Origin: Vineibacter terrae
Lineage (GTDB): Bacteria > Pseudomonadota > Alphaproteobacteria > Reyranellales > Reyranellaceae
Assembly: GCF_008039615.1 (NCBI RefSeq)
Contig: NZ_VDUZ01000020.1
Coordinates: 1 to 64,000, forward strand
Direction of reading: 5' to 3'
Length of the DNA stretch: 64,000 nucleotides
Shown here: positions 25,467-32,970 of the stretch, one piece after another
Numbering within the stretch: the stretch's first letter is position 1
Layout of the letters: each line of letters begins with the position of its first letter
Translations under genes and position numbers: made by a program
Notes under the pieces: generated by a model
The model's input: only the letters and a program-made list of their open reading frames with translations
What the model was told of the DNA's origin: nothing
Database searches by the model: none

Positions 25467-25900
25467 AGCCAGTCTCCTTGCGGCGTATCGATCTCTTTGC
25501 TGCCCCATCGCACCACGCCCGCACCGGGTGCATCGGGCGGCGCACAATGACGGCATGCGGGTCCGGCGCCCAATTTCATCTTCTGATCGTTTCGATAAGG
25601 AATTCTTTGCCGGCATCTCGCTCACGCGCGCGTGCCGTCGGCGGCGCGGCGCGTTCGCGCGACGATGCCGCGTATCAGCGGCCCCGCCGGCCTGGCGCGC
25701 GGCACATCGCGATGCGCGTGCGTGCGCGCATCGCGTGCCGGCTCGCTTCTTCGTGAGCCGCCGCGCGCCGTTCTCTCAAGCGCTTGTGATGCCTGGAAAT
25801 CGGCGTCGCTGTTTCGTGATCACCCTTCGCGTTGACGCTCTTGACAGTGAGCGACCACTCATGTACATGGCGGCCGTGCACTTAACTCCGGGAGGCGTCC
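25467..25900. other. Intergenic region, no gene seen
   Basis: About 430 bases between divergent genes. Short frames here lack ribosome sites and family-like character. One lower-GC patch (about 25575-25605) and a GGGAGGC ribosome site just before 25901 are the only signals noted. Confidence 0.5.
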
Positions 25901-26173
25901 ATGAGCTTCGCTTCCGAGTTGCGCCTGGTGCCCGAGTCATCCCACGGTTCGATCGCGTCGCCGCCGTCATTGCCGCCGCACCCGAGCGCGGCAGCCGCAG
26001 CGCATCCCGACGCCACTGCCTGGATCTGCGCCCTCGTCGCCGGCGTCATTGCGGGCGGGGTCTCGACCGCGATCGCACCCGCCCTTGCAGGTATCGGCAA
26101 CATGATCGCGGCTCTCGGGGTCGCGTGCCTGGTGTCGATGGCCATCGCCGGACGCGAAGCGTCCGGCGGCTGA
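25901..26173 (+). CDS. Small membrane protein, 90 residues
   Basis: A small protein with a strong GGGAGG site six bases before its ATG. The N-terminal third is polar and Pro/Ser-rich (PESSHGSIASPPSLPPHPS), followed by two hydrophobic segments (ICALVAGVIAGGVSTAIAPA and MIAALGVACLVSMAIAG). It would be a two-span inner-membrane protein. No family recognised. A hairpin at 26201-26225 lies just past its stop. Confidence 0.55.
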   Translation: MSFASELRLVPESSHGSIASPPSLPPHPSAAAAAHPDATAWICALVAGVIAGGVSTAIAPALAGIGNMIAALGVACLVSMAIAGREASGG

Positions 26174-26200
26174 TGCGAGGCTTTCCCTGGGCCCTCACCT

Positions 26201-26225
26201 GCCCATCGTGCGGCGCACGATGGGC
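26201..26225 (+). terminator. Stem-loop between convergent genes
   Basis: An 11-bp perfect stem (GCCCATCGTGC/GCACGATGGGC) with a GGC loop, followed by TTCTTCC on the plus strand. It sits 28 bases after the stop of the small membrane protein gene and could end transcription from both sides. Confidence 0.55.
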
Positions 26226-26263
26226 TTCTTCCTCGCCCGCAGGCGGGAAGGGAGAACCAAGAC

Positions 26264-27073
26264 CTAGATCCGCCGCGCGACGGTGCCGGCGGTGATGCCG
26301 CCGTCGATCACCAGCTCGGCGCCGGTCATGTAGCTCGATGCGTCCGACGCCAGGAACAGCACGCCGTTGGCGATGTCGTAGGGCGTGCCGGCGCGGCCCA
26401 GCGGGGCGCCCGTCCTGGCCAGCTCGTGCGGGTCGGGCGGGGCGTTGCGGCCGGTGGCCTGGGCGTTGACCGGGATCTTGCCCCAGATCGGCGTGTCGAT
26501 GATGCCGGGATGCACCGAGTTCACGCGGATGCCGTCGCCGGCCCCGGCGCATTCCATCGCGATCGACTTCGCGAACAGGCGCACGGCGCCCTTGGTGGCG
26601 GAATAGCCGGCCAGGGTCGGCGAGCCGCGCAGGCCGGCCACCGACGAGATCATGACGATCGAGCCGCCGTTGCCGGCGCGGCGCATCGCCGGGATGCAAT
26701 GCTTCACCGACAGGAAGACGCCGTCGATGTTGATCGCGGTCTGGCGCCGCCAGTCGGCCATGGTCATGTCGACGATGGTGCGGGCCGAGACGCCGATGCC
26801 GGCATTGGCCACCATGATGTCGAGCCGGCCATACTTGGCCTCGGTCTCGGCGATGATCTCGGGCCAGCGCGCCTCGTCGGTGACGTCCTGGTGCAGGAAG
26901 AGGGCCTCGCCGCCGGCCGCCCTGATGCGCGCCACCAGGTCGCGGCCGCCCGCATCGTCGATGTCGGTGGCCACCACCCTGGCGCCCTCGCGCGCCAGGG
27001 TCTCGGCGCAGGCGGCGCCGATGCCGGAGGCGCCGCCGGTGACGATGGCCACGCGGTTGTCGAGCTGTCCCAT
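26264..27073 (-). CDS. SDR-family NAD(P)-dependent oxidoreductase
   Basis: A 269-residue short-chain dehydrogenase/reductase of the classical type. Residues 8-20 hold the cofactor motif VTGGASGIGAACA; NAG appears as VANAGIG near 91-97. The catalytic region is MISSVAGLRGSPTLAGYSAT, giving Ser and Tyr-x-x-x-Lys (YSATK near 158-162). The C-terminal AELVIDGGITAG is typical of FabG-like dehydrogenases. It oxidises or reduces an alcohol/ketone; the substrate is not predictable. Its start lies 35 bases from a polypurine minisatellite, so the array occupies its upstream region. The leader has GGGAGAG. Confidence 0.93.
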   Translation of the reverse strand: MGQLDNRVAIVTGGASGIGAACAETLAREGARVVATDIDDAGGRDLVARIRAAGGEALFLHQDVTDEARWPEIIAETEAKYGRLDIMVANAGIGVSARTIVDMTMADWRRQTAINIDGVFLSVKHCIPAMRRAGNGGSIVMISSVAGLRGSPTLAGYSATKGAVRLFAKSIAMECAGAGDGIRVNSVHPGIIDTPIWGKIPVNAQATGRNAPPDPHELARTGAPLGRAGTPYDIANGVLFLASDASSYMTGAELVIDGGITAGTVARRI

Positions 27074-27107
27074 ATGCTTCTCTCCCTAGAGAAATGATGA
27101 AGAAGAA

Positions 27108-27199
27108 AAAGAGGAAGAAGAGGAAGAAGAGGAAGAAGAGGAAGAAGAGGAAGAAGAGGAAGAAGAGGAAGAAGAGGAAGAAGAGGAAGAAGAGGAAGA
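27108..27199. repeat. 9-base polypurine minisatellite (about 10 copies)
   Basis: About ten uninterrupted copies of the 9-mer GAGGAAGAA, all purine on the plus strand. It abuts the leader of the SDR gene and merges at its end with the CACAGAGG composite repeat. A perfect polypurine-polypyrimidine tract of this length can form triplex DNA and is prone to slippage. Confidence 0.95.
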
Positions 27200-27515
27200 T
27201 TCACCACAGAGGCACAGAGGACACAGAGGAACACAGAGGATGGCGAGGGCGCACGCCGGTCGTGCGCAACGACTGTTCTCTGTGTCTCTCTGTGTCCTCT
27301 GTACTACTGACTTCAAGAATCTTCGCGAGCCGCGGTGATTTTTGTAGCCTTCATGGTGAGCACAGGTGAATGCGAAGCATTCACCGAGTCGAACCATGAA
27401 GGCGTCGCACGGGCAGTGGTGCGCCGCTTCATGGTTCGACAAGCTCACCATGAAGCGCTTTCCCCGCATTTGGTTGCGGCCAACGGCTGCGCTGTGCCTC
27501 TGTGGTGAATCTTCT
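27197..27515. repeat. CACAGAGG composite element (copy 1 of 2)
   Basis: Outer arms AAGATTCACCACAGAGGCAC (from 27197) and its complement (to about 27515) flank an inner TTCATGGTGAGC palindrome (27350-27454). The segment next to one outer arm (GGCCAACGGCTGCGC region) also occurs in the element at 32296-32526, in the opposite orientation. The left half of the inner palindrome carries an extra small hairpin (GTGAATGC-GAA-GCATTCAC). There is no transposase, so it is a MITE-like element or composite. Confidence 0.8.
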
Positions 27516-27530
27516 TCTTCTTCCACGGCC

Positions 27531-28394
27531 TTAGCCCACTCCGAGGAACTCTTTCGTCCACCGCGCATAGTCCGCGTCGCGGGTGACGCGCTTCATCAGG
27601 TCTGATGACGCGATGTTGGCCAGCTTCGCCGGCGGCGTGCCGGCGCGCAGCGCCTTGAGCGTGTCGTGCACGGCCTGCACCGCGGCCATGATCGGCTGGT
27701 GGCCCTGCAGGCTGATGCGCACATCGTGGGCGGCGAGCCAGTCGAGGTCGGTGAGCTCGGGGCCGACGCCGCCCAGGATCAGCGGGATCCTGATCGCGCC
27801 GGAGATGGCCTCGACCTGCGCCCGGGTGCGGGCCCCGACCAGGAACATGGCATCGACGCCGGCGGCCTCGTAGGCGCGGGCGCGCGCGATGGTGTCCTCG
27901 ACCGAGGTGACGGCCAGCGCGCTGGTGCGGCCGACGACGACGAGGTGCGGGTCCTGGCGGCCGGCCAGCGCCGCCTTCATCTTGCCGATGCCCTCGTCGA
28001 TCGGCACCAGCGCCGGCTTGTCCTCGCCATAGGGGCGCGGCAGCACGGTGTCCTCGATGGTCAGCGCCGCGACGCCCGCGGTCTCAAGCTCCTCGACCGT
28101 GCGCTTGACGTTGAGCGCGTTGCCGTAGCCGTGGTCGGCGTCGACCAGCAGCGGCAGCTTGCCGGCGCGGTTGATGCGATAGGCCTGGTCGGCGAATTCC
28201 GACAGGGTGAGCACGATCAGGTCGGGGGCGCCCAGCACCGCCAGCGACGCCACCGAGCCCGCGAACATGCCGACCTCGAAGCCGAGATCCTCGGCGATGC
28301 GCGCCGACAGCGGATCGAACACCGAGCCGGGATGCACGCAGCGCGCGCCCGCCAGGACGGCGCGGAAGCGCTTGCGGCGGTCGGTCCAGTCCAT
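27531..28394 (-). CDS. Isocitrate lyase/PEP mutase superfamily protein (oxaloacetate decarboxylase-like)
   Basis: A 287-residue TIM-barrel enzyme. PLLVDADHGYGNALN (about 84-98) and LTIEDTVLPRPYG (about 116-128) are the Mg-binding and loop motifs of the family. Together with the length and the N-terminus (RAVLAGARCVHPGSVFDPLS) they match the oxaloacetate-decarboxylase-like subgroup that splits oxaloacetate or related 2-oxo acids. The isocitrate-lyase KKCGH motif is absent, as expected for this subgroup. The start at ATG 28394 follows a GGGAGAC site. Single gene, preceded on this strand by repeats. Confidence 0.88.
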   Translation of the reverse strand: MDWTDRRKRFRAVLAGARCVHPGSVFDPLSARIAEDLGFEVGMFAGSVASLAVLGAPDLIVLTLSEFADQAYRINRAGKLPLLVDADHGYGNALNVKRTVEELETAGVAALTIEDTVLPRPYGEDKPALVPIDEGIGKMKAALAGRQDPHLVVVGRTSALAVTSVEDTIARARAYEAAGVDAMFLVGARTRAQVEAISGAIRIPLILGGVGPELTDLDWLAAHDVRISLQGHQPIMAAVQAVHDTLKALRAGTPPAKLANIASSDLMKRVTRDADYARWTKEFLGVG

Positions 28395-28548
28395 GGGCGG
28401 GTCTCCCTCTTGTGCGCGGACGCGGAGCTTAGGCCAGGATGCGCCTGACATGCACCTGCGCTTCGTCATGCTGCCATGCGGAAGGTGTGGCGTGACGCCG
28501 GCGGGCACGGTCGTCTATCGTTCAGGCCGTATCGGCGCGCCGCGCCGG

Positions 28549-28581
28549 ATCATGAGCGCGCGTGGACGCGCGCGGTCCGAA
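28549..28581. repeat. GGTCCG-family repeat, half copy
   Basis: The right half of the palindrome found at 1-47 (ATGAGCGCGCGTGGACGCGC followed by GCGGTCCGAAA). It lies 27 bases before the start of the alpha/beta hydrolase gene, close enough to affect its leader. Confidence 0.75.
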
Positions 28582-28607
28582 AGATTCAGCAGAGAGGGAC
28601 TGCCCCG

Positions 28608-29420
28608 ATGCCCAAGCTCGACCGTGATGGCGTTCAGATCCACTACGAGGTGCATGGTGCCGGGCCGGCGGTGCTGCTGAGCCACGGCTACAGCGCCACC
28701 TGCCGCATGTGGGACGGCCAGATCGCGGCGCTGAAGGACCGCTGGCGCGTCATCGTCTGGGATATGCGCGGGCACGGCGAGTCGGACTACCCGGCCGACC
28801 CGGCGGCCTATTCCGAGGCGCTGACGGTCGCTGACATGGCGGCGATCCTGCAGGCCTGTGGCGAGGACAAGGCGGTGATCGCGGGCCTGTCGCTGGGCGG
28901 CTACATGTCGCTCGCCTTCCATGCCACGCATCCCGGGATGACCCGGGCGCTGATGCTGTTCGACACCGGCCCGGGCTTCAAGAGCGACACCGCGCGCCAG
29001 GGCTGGAACGAGACGGCGCACAAGCGCGCCCGCGACCTCGAGGCGCGCGGCCTGTCGGCGCTGGGCAGCAGCGACGAGGTGCGGCTGGGCAAGCACCGCT
29101 CGGCCGACGGGCTGGCCGGCGCGGCGCGCGGCATGCTGGCCCAGGCCGACGACCGCGTGATCCGCTCGCTGGAGACCATCGACGTGCGGGCGCTGGTGCT
29201 GGTGGGATCGGAGGACAAGCCCTTCCTCGCCGCCACCGACTACATGGCCAAGAAGATCCCGATGTCGACCAAGGCCGTGATCGAGGGCGCCGGCCATGCC
29301 GCCAACCTGCACAAGCCCAACGCCTTCAACGCCGCGGTGATGGACTTCCTGGAGACGCTGCCGGCGGTGGGCGGCGAGAAGCCGGTCGAGGCCCGCTGGC
29401 GCGCCGAAACGGATCAGTGA
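28608..29420 (+). CDS. Alpha/beta-fold hydrolase
   Basis: A 270-residue serine hydrolase. The nucleophile elbow GLSLGG is near residues 93-98 (Ser), the oxyanion region is LSHGYSATC (about 24-32), the acid is likely in LVGSEDKPF (about 200-208), and the catalytic His is in EGAGHAANLHKP (about 226-237). Size and sequence resemble 3-oxoadipate enol-lactonase or arylesterase-like hydrolases of aromatic catabolism. No signal peptide, so cytoplasmic. The ATG at 28608 has GAGAGGG upstream. The substrate is not deducible. Confidence 0.9.
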   Translation: MPKLDRDGVQIHYEVHGAGPAVLLSHGYSATCRMWDGQIAALKDRWRVIVWDMRGHGESDYPADPAAYSEALTVADMAAILQACGEDKAVIAGLSLGGYMSLAFHATHPGMTRALMLFDTGPGFKSDTARQGWNETAHKRARDLEARGLSALGSSDEVRLGKHRSADGLAGAARGMLAQADDRVIRSLETIDVRALVLVGSEDKPFLAATDYMAKKIPMSTKAVIEGAGHAANLHKPNAFNAAVMDFLETLPAVGGEKPVEARWRAETDQ

Positions 29421-29429
29421 CGCCCACTG

Positions 29430-29514
29430 TCATCCCGAGCGCAGCGAGGGATCTCCTGCGGCAAGACGCACGATGCGCCATTCGCGGGAGATCCCTCGCT
29501 GCGCTCGGGATGAC
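29430..29514. repeat. TCATCCCGAGCG-family inverted repeat (copy 2)
   Basis: Same arms as 2551-2635 with a different central segment. It starts 10 bases after the hydrolase stop and could act as a terminator hairpin. Confidence 0.9.
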
Positions 29515-29676
29515 GGGGCAGGTATGACAGGCTGGGAATGACGCGCATGACTGTGTTGCGCCGGGGCGGCTGATCGGCGCGGCGCGGCGGCGCTACCGTC
29601 GGTGCGACGGGCGGACATCGGCGCGCGCTGAATGATGCCGGCGCGCCTGTCAGAGGAAACCTGACGGGAGCGGCCG

Positions 29677-31101
29677 ATGTTCGAGGTCCTGGACCGGCAG
29701 ACGCATCTCAGCGCCAACCAGAAGAAGATCGTGGTCGCCGCCATCATCGGCGGGGCGCTGGAGTTCTTCGACTACTTCCTGATCGGCTTCGTGCTCGCCT
29801 TCATCATCGGGCCGTGGCAGCTCACCTACGGCCAGTCGGCGGTGATCCTGCTGTCGTCGGGCATCGGCGCCATGCTGGGCGCCGCGATCTGGGGCTGGGT
29901 GGCCGACAAGATCGGCCGGCGCAAGGTGTTCATCGCCACGGTGCTGAACTTCTCGCTGGCCACCGGCCTGCTCTACTTCACGCCGGACAACGGCTGGGTC
30001 TACCTGACGGTGATGCGCTTCTTCGTCGGCTTCGGCGTCGGCGGGCTGTACTGCGTCGACCTGCCCCTGGTGCAGGAGTTCGTGCCCTCGTCCAAGCGCG
30101 GCTTCGTGAGCGGGCTGGTCACGGTGTTCATCCCCATCGGCGTCGGCATCGGCGCCCTGATGGCGGGCTACCTGACACCGCGGATCGGCTGGCAGGGGCT
30201 GTTCGCGATCGGCGTGCTGCCGGCGTTCCTGACCCTGCTGGTGCGCATCTGGGTGCCCGAATCGCCGCGCTGGCTGGCGCGCATGGGCCGCTACGAGGAG
30301 GCGCGCGCATCGCTGGCCTGGGCGCTGCAGGTCGAGCCGCGAACCCTGCCGCTGCCCACCGCCCGGGATGCCGGCGAGCGCCAGACCTCGTGGCTCGAGC
30401 TGTTCCAGCACCCGCGCAGCCTGGTCGTGTCGTGGCTGGGCAATCTCGGGGCCCAGACCGGGGTCTATGGCGTCACGCTGTGGGCGCCGACGCTGTTCGT
30501 GGCGCTGCTGAAGATCCCGCCCACCGAGGCGGCGAAGATGGTGTTCGCCATCACCGTCGGCGGCATGATCGGCCGCATCTGCTTCTCGTACTTCTCCGAG
30601 CGGCTGGGCCGGCGGGTGTCGGGCGGCCTGCTGGGCTTCGGCGCCGCGGCGATGCTGGTGCTGGCCGGCGTCTTCCACGATGCGTTCCTGGCCGGCATCT
30701 CGGTCTACTGGCTGCTGCTGATCGTGGCCGCCTTCTTCGCCGACGGCGGCTTCGCGGTCGTGGGGCCCTACGCCGCCGAGGTGTGGCCGGCGCATCTGCG
30801 CACGTCGGGAATGGGCTCGGCCTACGGCTTCGGCGGCATCGGCAAGATCATCGGGCCGCTGGGCCTGGCGCTGATCATCGGCGCCTCGGACGTCTTGAAG
30901 CCGGGCGCGCCGGTCGCCAACATCGTGCCGGCGTTCATCTATCTGGGGAGCTGGTTCGCGATGGCCGGCGCGGTCTATCTTTTCCTCGGGATCGAGACCA
31001 AGGGCCGCTCGATCGAGGACATCGACCGCTCGCTGACCGCGCCGACACCGCTGCGTGCCGGGGTGGGCGAGGGGGTAGAAGCAGGGAGGATCCAGCGGTG
31101 A
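29677..31101 (+). CDS. MFS transporter, sugar-porter/SV2-like
   Basis: A 474-residue inner-membrane permease with about 12 hydrophobic helices. Marker motifs are GWVADKIGRRKVF (about 73-85), PESPRWLARMGRYEEA (about 194-209) and SERLGRRVSGG in the second half; these fit the sugar-porter/aromatic-acid-transporter branch of the MFS. It probably imports an organic acid by proton symport. Its stop overlaps the start of the next gene by four bases (GTGA), so permease and flavin enzyme form an operon. The permease would supply the substrate that the flavin enzyme oxidises (inference). Confidence 0.92.
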   Translation: MFEVLDRQTHLSANQKKIVVAAIIGGALEFFDYFLIGFVLAFIIGPWQLTYGQSAVILLSSGIGAMLGAAIWGWVADKIGRRKVFIATVLNFSLATGLLYFTPDNGWVYLTVMRFFVGFGVGGLYCVDLPLVQEFVPSSKRGFVSGLVTVFIPIGVGIGALMAGYLTPRIGWQGLFAIGVLPAFLTLLVRIWVPESPRWLARMGRYEEARASLAWALQVEPRTLPLPTARDAGERQTSWLELFQHPRSLVVSWLGNLGAQTGVYGVTLWAPTLFVALLKIPPTEAAKMVFAITVGGMIGRICFSYFSERLGRRVSGGLLGFGAAAMLVLAGVFHDAFLAGISVYWLLLIVAAFFADGGFAVVGPYAAEVWPAHLRTSGMGSAYGFGGIGKIIGPLGLALIIGASDVLKPGAPVANIVPAFIYLGSWFAMAGAVYLFLGIETKGRSIEDIDRSLTAPTPLRAGVGEGVEAGRIQR

Positions 31102-32291
31102 CTCTCGACAGCCTGGAGCGGGCCGATACCGGGATCGACTACGTGGCGCGGGCCGAGGCGCTGGCGCCCAAGATCGAGGCCCTGGCCGACGACATCGAGC
31201 GCTTCCGGCGGCTGCCGCCGGCGCTGCTGGCCGACCTGCATGCCGCGGGGATGTTCCGCCTGCTGCTGCCCCGGTCGCAGAAGGGCGCCGAGCTCGACCC
31301 GCAGACCTACTTCCGGGTCATCGAGACCATCGCCAAGGCCGATGCCAGCGTCGCCTGGTGCCTGGGCCAGGCGGCCGGCTGCGCCATGCACGCGGCCTAT
31401 CTCGATCCGCCGGTGGCGTGGAAGATGTTCGGCAGCGATCCGCAGGCGGTGCTGGCCTGGGGACCGGGGCCGAAGGTCAAGGCGGTCGCGGTCGAGGGCG
31501 GCTACCGTGTCACCGGCACCTGGAGCTTCGCCAGCGGCTGCCGGCACGCCACATGGCTGGGCGCGCATTGCCCGGTCTACGAAGCGGACGGCACGCGCCG
31601 GCGCGACCCCGACGGGCAGCCGATCGAGCGCACCATGCTGGTGCCGGCCGGCGAGGTCGCCTGGACCGACATCTGGAACGTGATCGGCCTGCGCGGCACG
31701 GCCAGCGACGCCTTCAGCCTCGACGATCATTTCGTGCGCCACGACCACTCGGTGACGCGCGATTTCGAGCGCGAGTGCCGCGAGGACGGGCCGCTGTTCC
31801 GGCTGTCGGCGATGGCGATGTACGAGCTCGCCTTCTCCGGCGTGGCGCTGGGCATCGCCCGCGCCGTGCTCGACGCCTTCATCGACATGGCGCGCAACAA
31901 GGTGCCGCGCGGCATGAGGAGCCCGATCCGTGACAACGCCGTGGTGCAGTCCAACATGGCGCAGGCCGAGGTGCGGGTGCGCGCGGCACGGCTCTACCTG
32001 CTGCATGCCTACGACGAGATCTGGCAGGCGCTGCGCGCCGGCGGCAGGTTCACGATCGACCAGCGCATCACCGTGCGCATGGCCTCGACGCACGCCATCC
32101 ACCAGGCGCGCGACGCGGTCGACTTCGCCTACAACGCCGCCGGCGCCTCGGCGATCTTCGACAGCCACCCGATGGAACGCCGCTTCCGCGACATCCACAC
32201 CGTGACGCAGCAGCTGCAGGGCCGGCTGTCGCATTTCGAGACCGTCGGCGCCTACATCCTGGGCGGCGATCCGGACCTGACGTTCGTTTGA
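31098..32291 (+). CDS. Acyl-CoA dehydrogenase-fold flavin monooxygenase-like protein
   Basis: A 397-residue protein of the acyl-CoA-dehydrogenase fold, closest in pattern to the oxygenase components of two-component flavin hydroxylases (HsaA/HpaB-like). Features: N-terminal helices with the DIERFRRLPPALLADLHAAG stretch, the VTGTWSFASGCRHATWLGAH segment (about 138-157) where dehydrogenases bind FAD, and the C-terminal MERRFRDIHTVTQQLQ motif. The catalytic Glu of acyl-CoA dehydrogenases is not obvious, favouring a hydroxylase. The GTG start at 31098, with GGAGGA upstream, overlaps the MFS stop. A flavin reductase partner is not seen nearby. Confidence 0.85.
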   Translation: MTLDSLERADTGIDYVARAEALAPKIEALADDIERFRRLPPALLADLHAAGMFRLLLPRSQKGAELDPQTYFRVIETIAKADASVAWCLGQAAGCAMHAAYLDPPVAWKMFGSDPQAVLAWGPGPKVKAVAVEGGYRVTGTWSFASGCRHATWLGAHCPVYEADGTRRRDPDGQPIERTMLVPAGEVAWTDIWNVIGLRGTASDAFSLDDHFVRHDHSVTRDFERECREDGPLFRLSAMAMYELAFSGVALGIARAVLDAFIDMARNKVPRGMRSPIRDNAVVQSNMAQAEVRVRAARLYLLHAYDEIWQALRAGGRFTIDQRITVRMASTHAIHQARDAVDFAYNAAGASAIFDSHPMERRFRDIHTVTQQLQGRLSHFETVGAYILGGDPDLTFV

Positions 32292-32295
32292 GAAG

Positions 32296-32526
<231 letters not shown>

Positions 32527-32552
32527 CGCTGGACGAACACGGAGGCACGACC

Positions 32553-32966
32553 ATGGGACTCGGCATTTTGCAGCACTACACCATCGAGCCGGCCGACCTC
32601 GAGGCGACCAAGGACTTCTATGTCGACGTGCTGGGGCTTGATGTGGGCGAGCGGCCGCCGCTTGGCTTCCCCGGCTACTGGCTGTACTCGGGCGGCGTCG
32701 CCACCGTGCACCTGCTGGGACCGCGCGCGCCGCGCGCCGGCATCACCGTGCGGCCGCCCGGGATGAAGCTGGAGCATACCGGCCGGCTGGACCACATCGC
32801 GTTCGCCGCCACCGGGCTGGCCGGCGTGCGCGCGCGCATCAGGCAGCACGACGTGCCGTTCCGCGAGCAGGTGCTGCCGCGGCTGGGCGCCACCCAGCTC
32901 TTCCTGCACGACCCCGACGGCGTCGGCGTCGAGATCAACTTCCCGCCCGAGGAAACCGGGACGTGA
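32553..32966 (+). CDS. VOC-superfamily (glyoxalase/dioxygenase-like) protein
   Basis: A 137-residue vicinal-oxygen-chelate protein with two beta-alpha-beta-beta-beta units. Metal ligands are plausible at His8 (LQHYTIEP), His76 or nearby (LDHIAFAATG) and Glu in VGVEINFPPE near the C-terminus. Such proteins include glyoxalase I, methylmalonyl-CoA epimerase and extradiol dioxygenases, so the reaction is open. The ATG at 32553 follows GGAGG by 7 bases. The next gene starts four bases after its stop, so they are an operon. Confidence 0.88.
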   Translation: MGLGILQHYTIEPADLEATKDFYVDVLGLDVGERPPLGFPGYWLYSGGVATVHLLGPRAPRAGITVRPPGMKLEHTGRLDHIAFAATGLAGVRARIRQHDVPFREQVLPRLGATQLFLHDPDGVGVEINFPPEETGT

Positions 32967-32970
32967 TGCC

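Noticed and set aside
27094-27369. Lys/Arg-rich protein from the polypurine array
   Set aside because: Repeat-encoded low-complexity sequence continuing into a dispersed repeat; no ribosome site.
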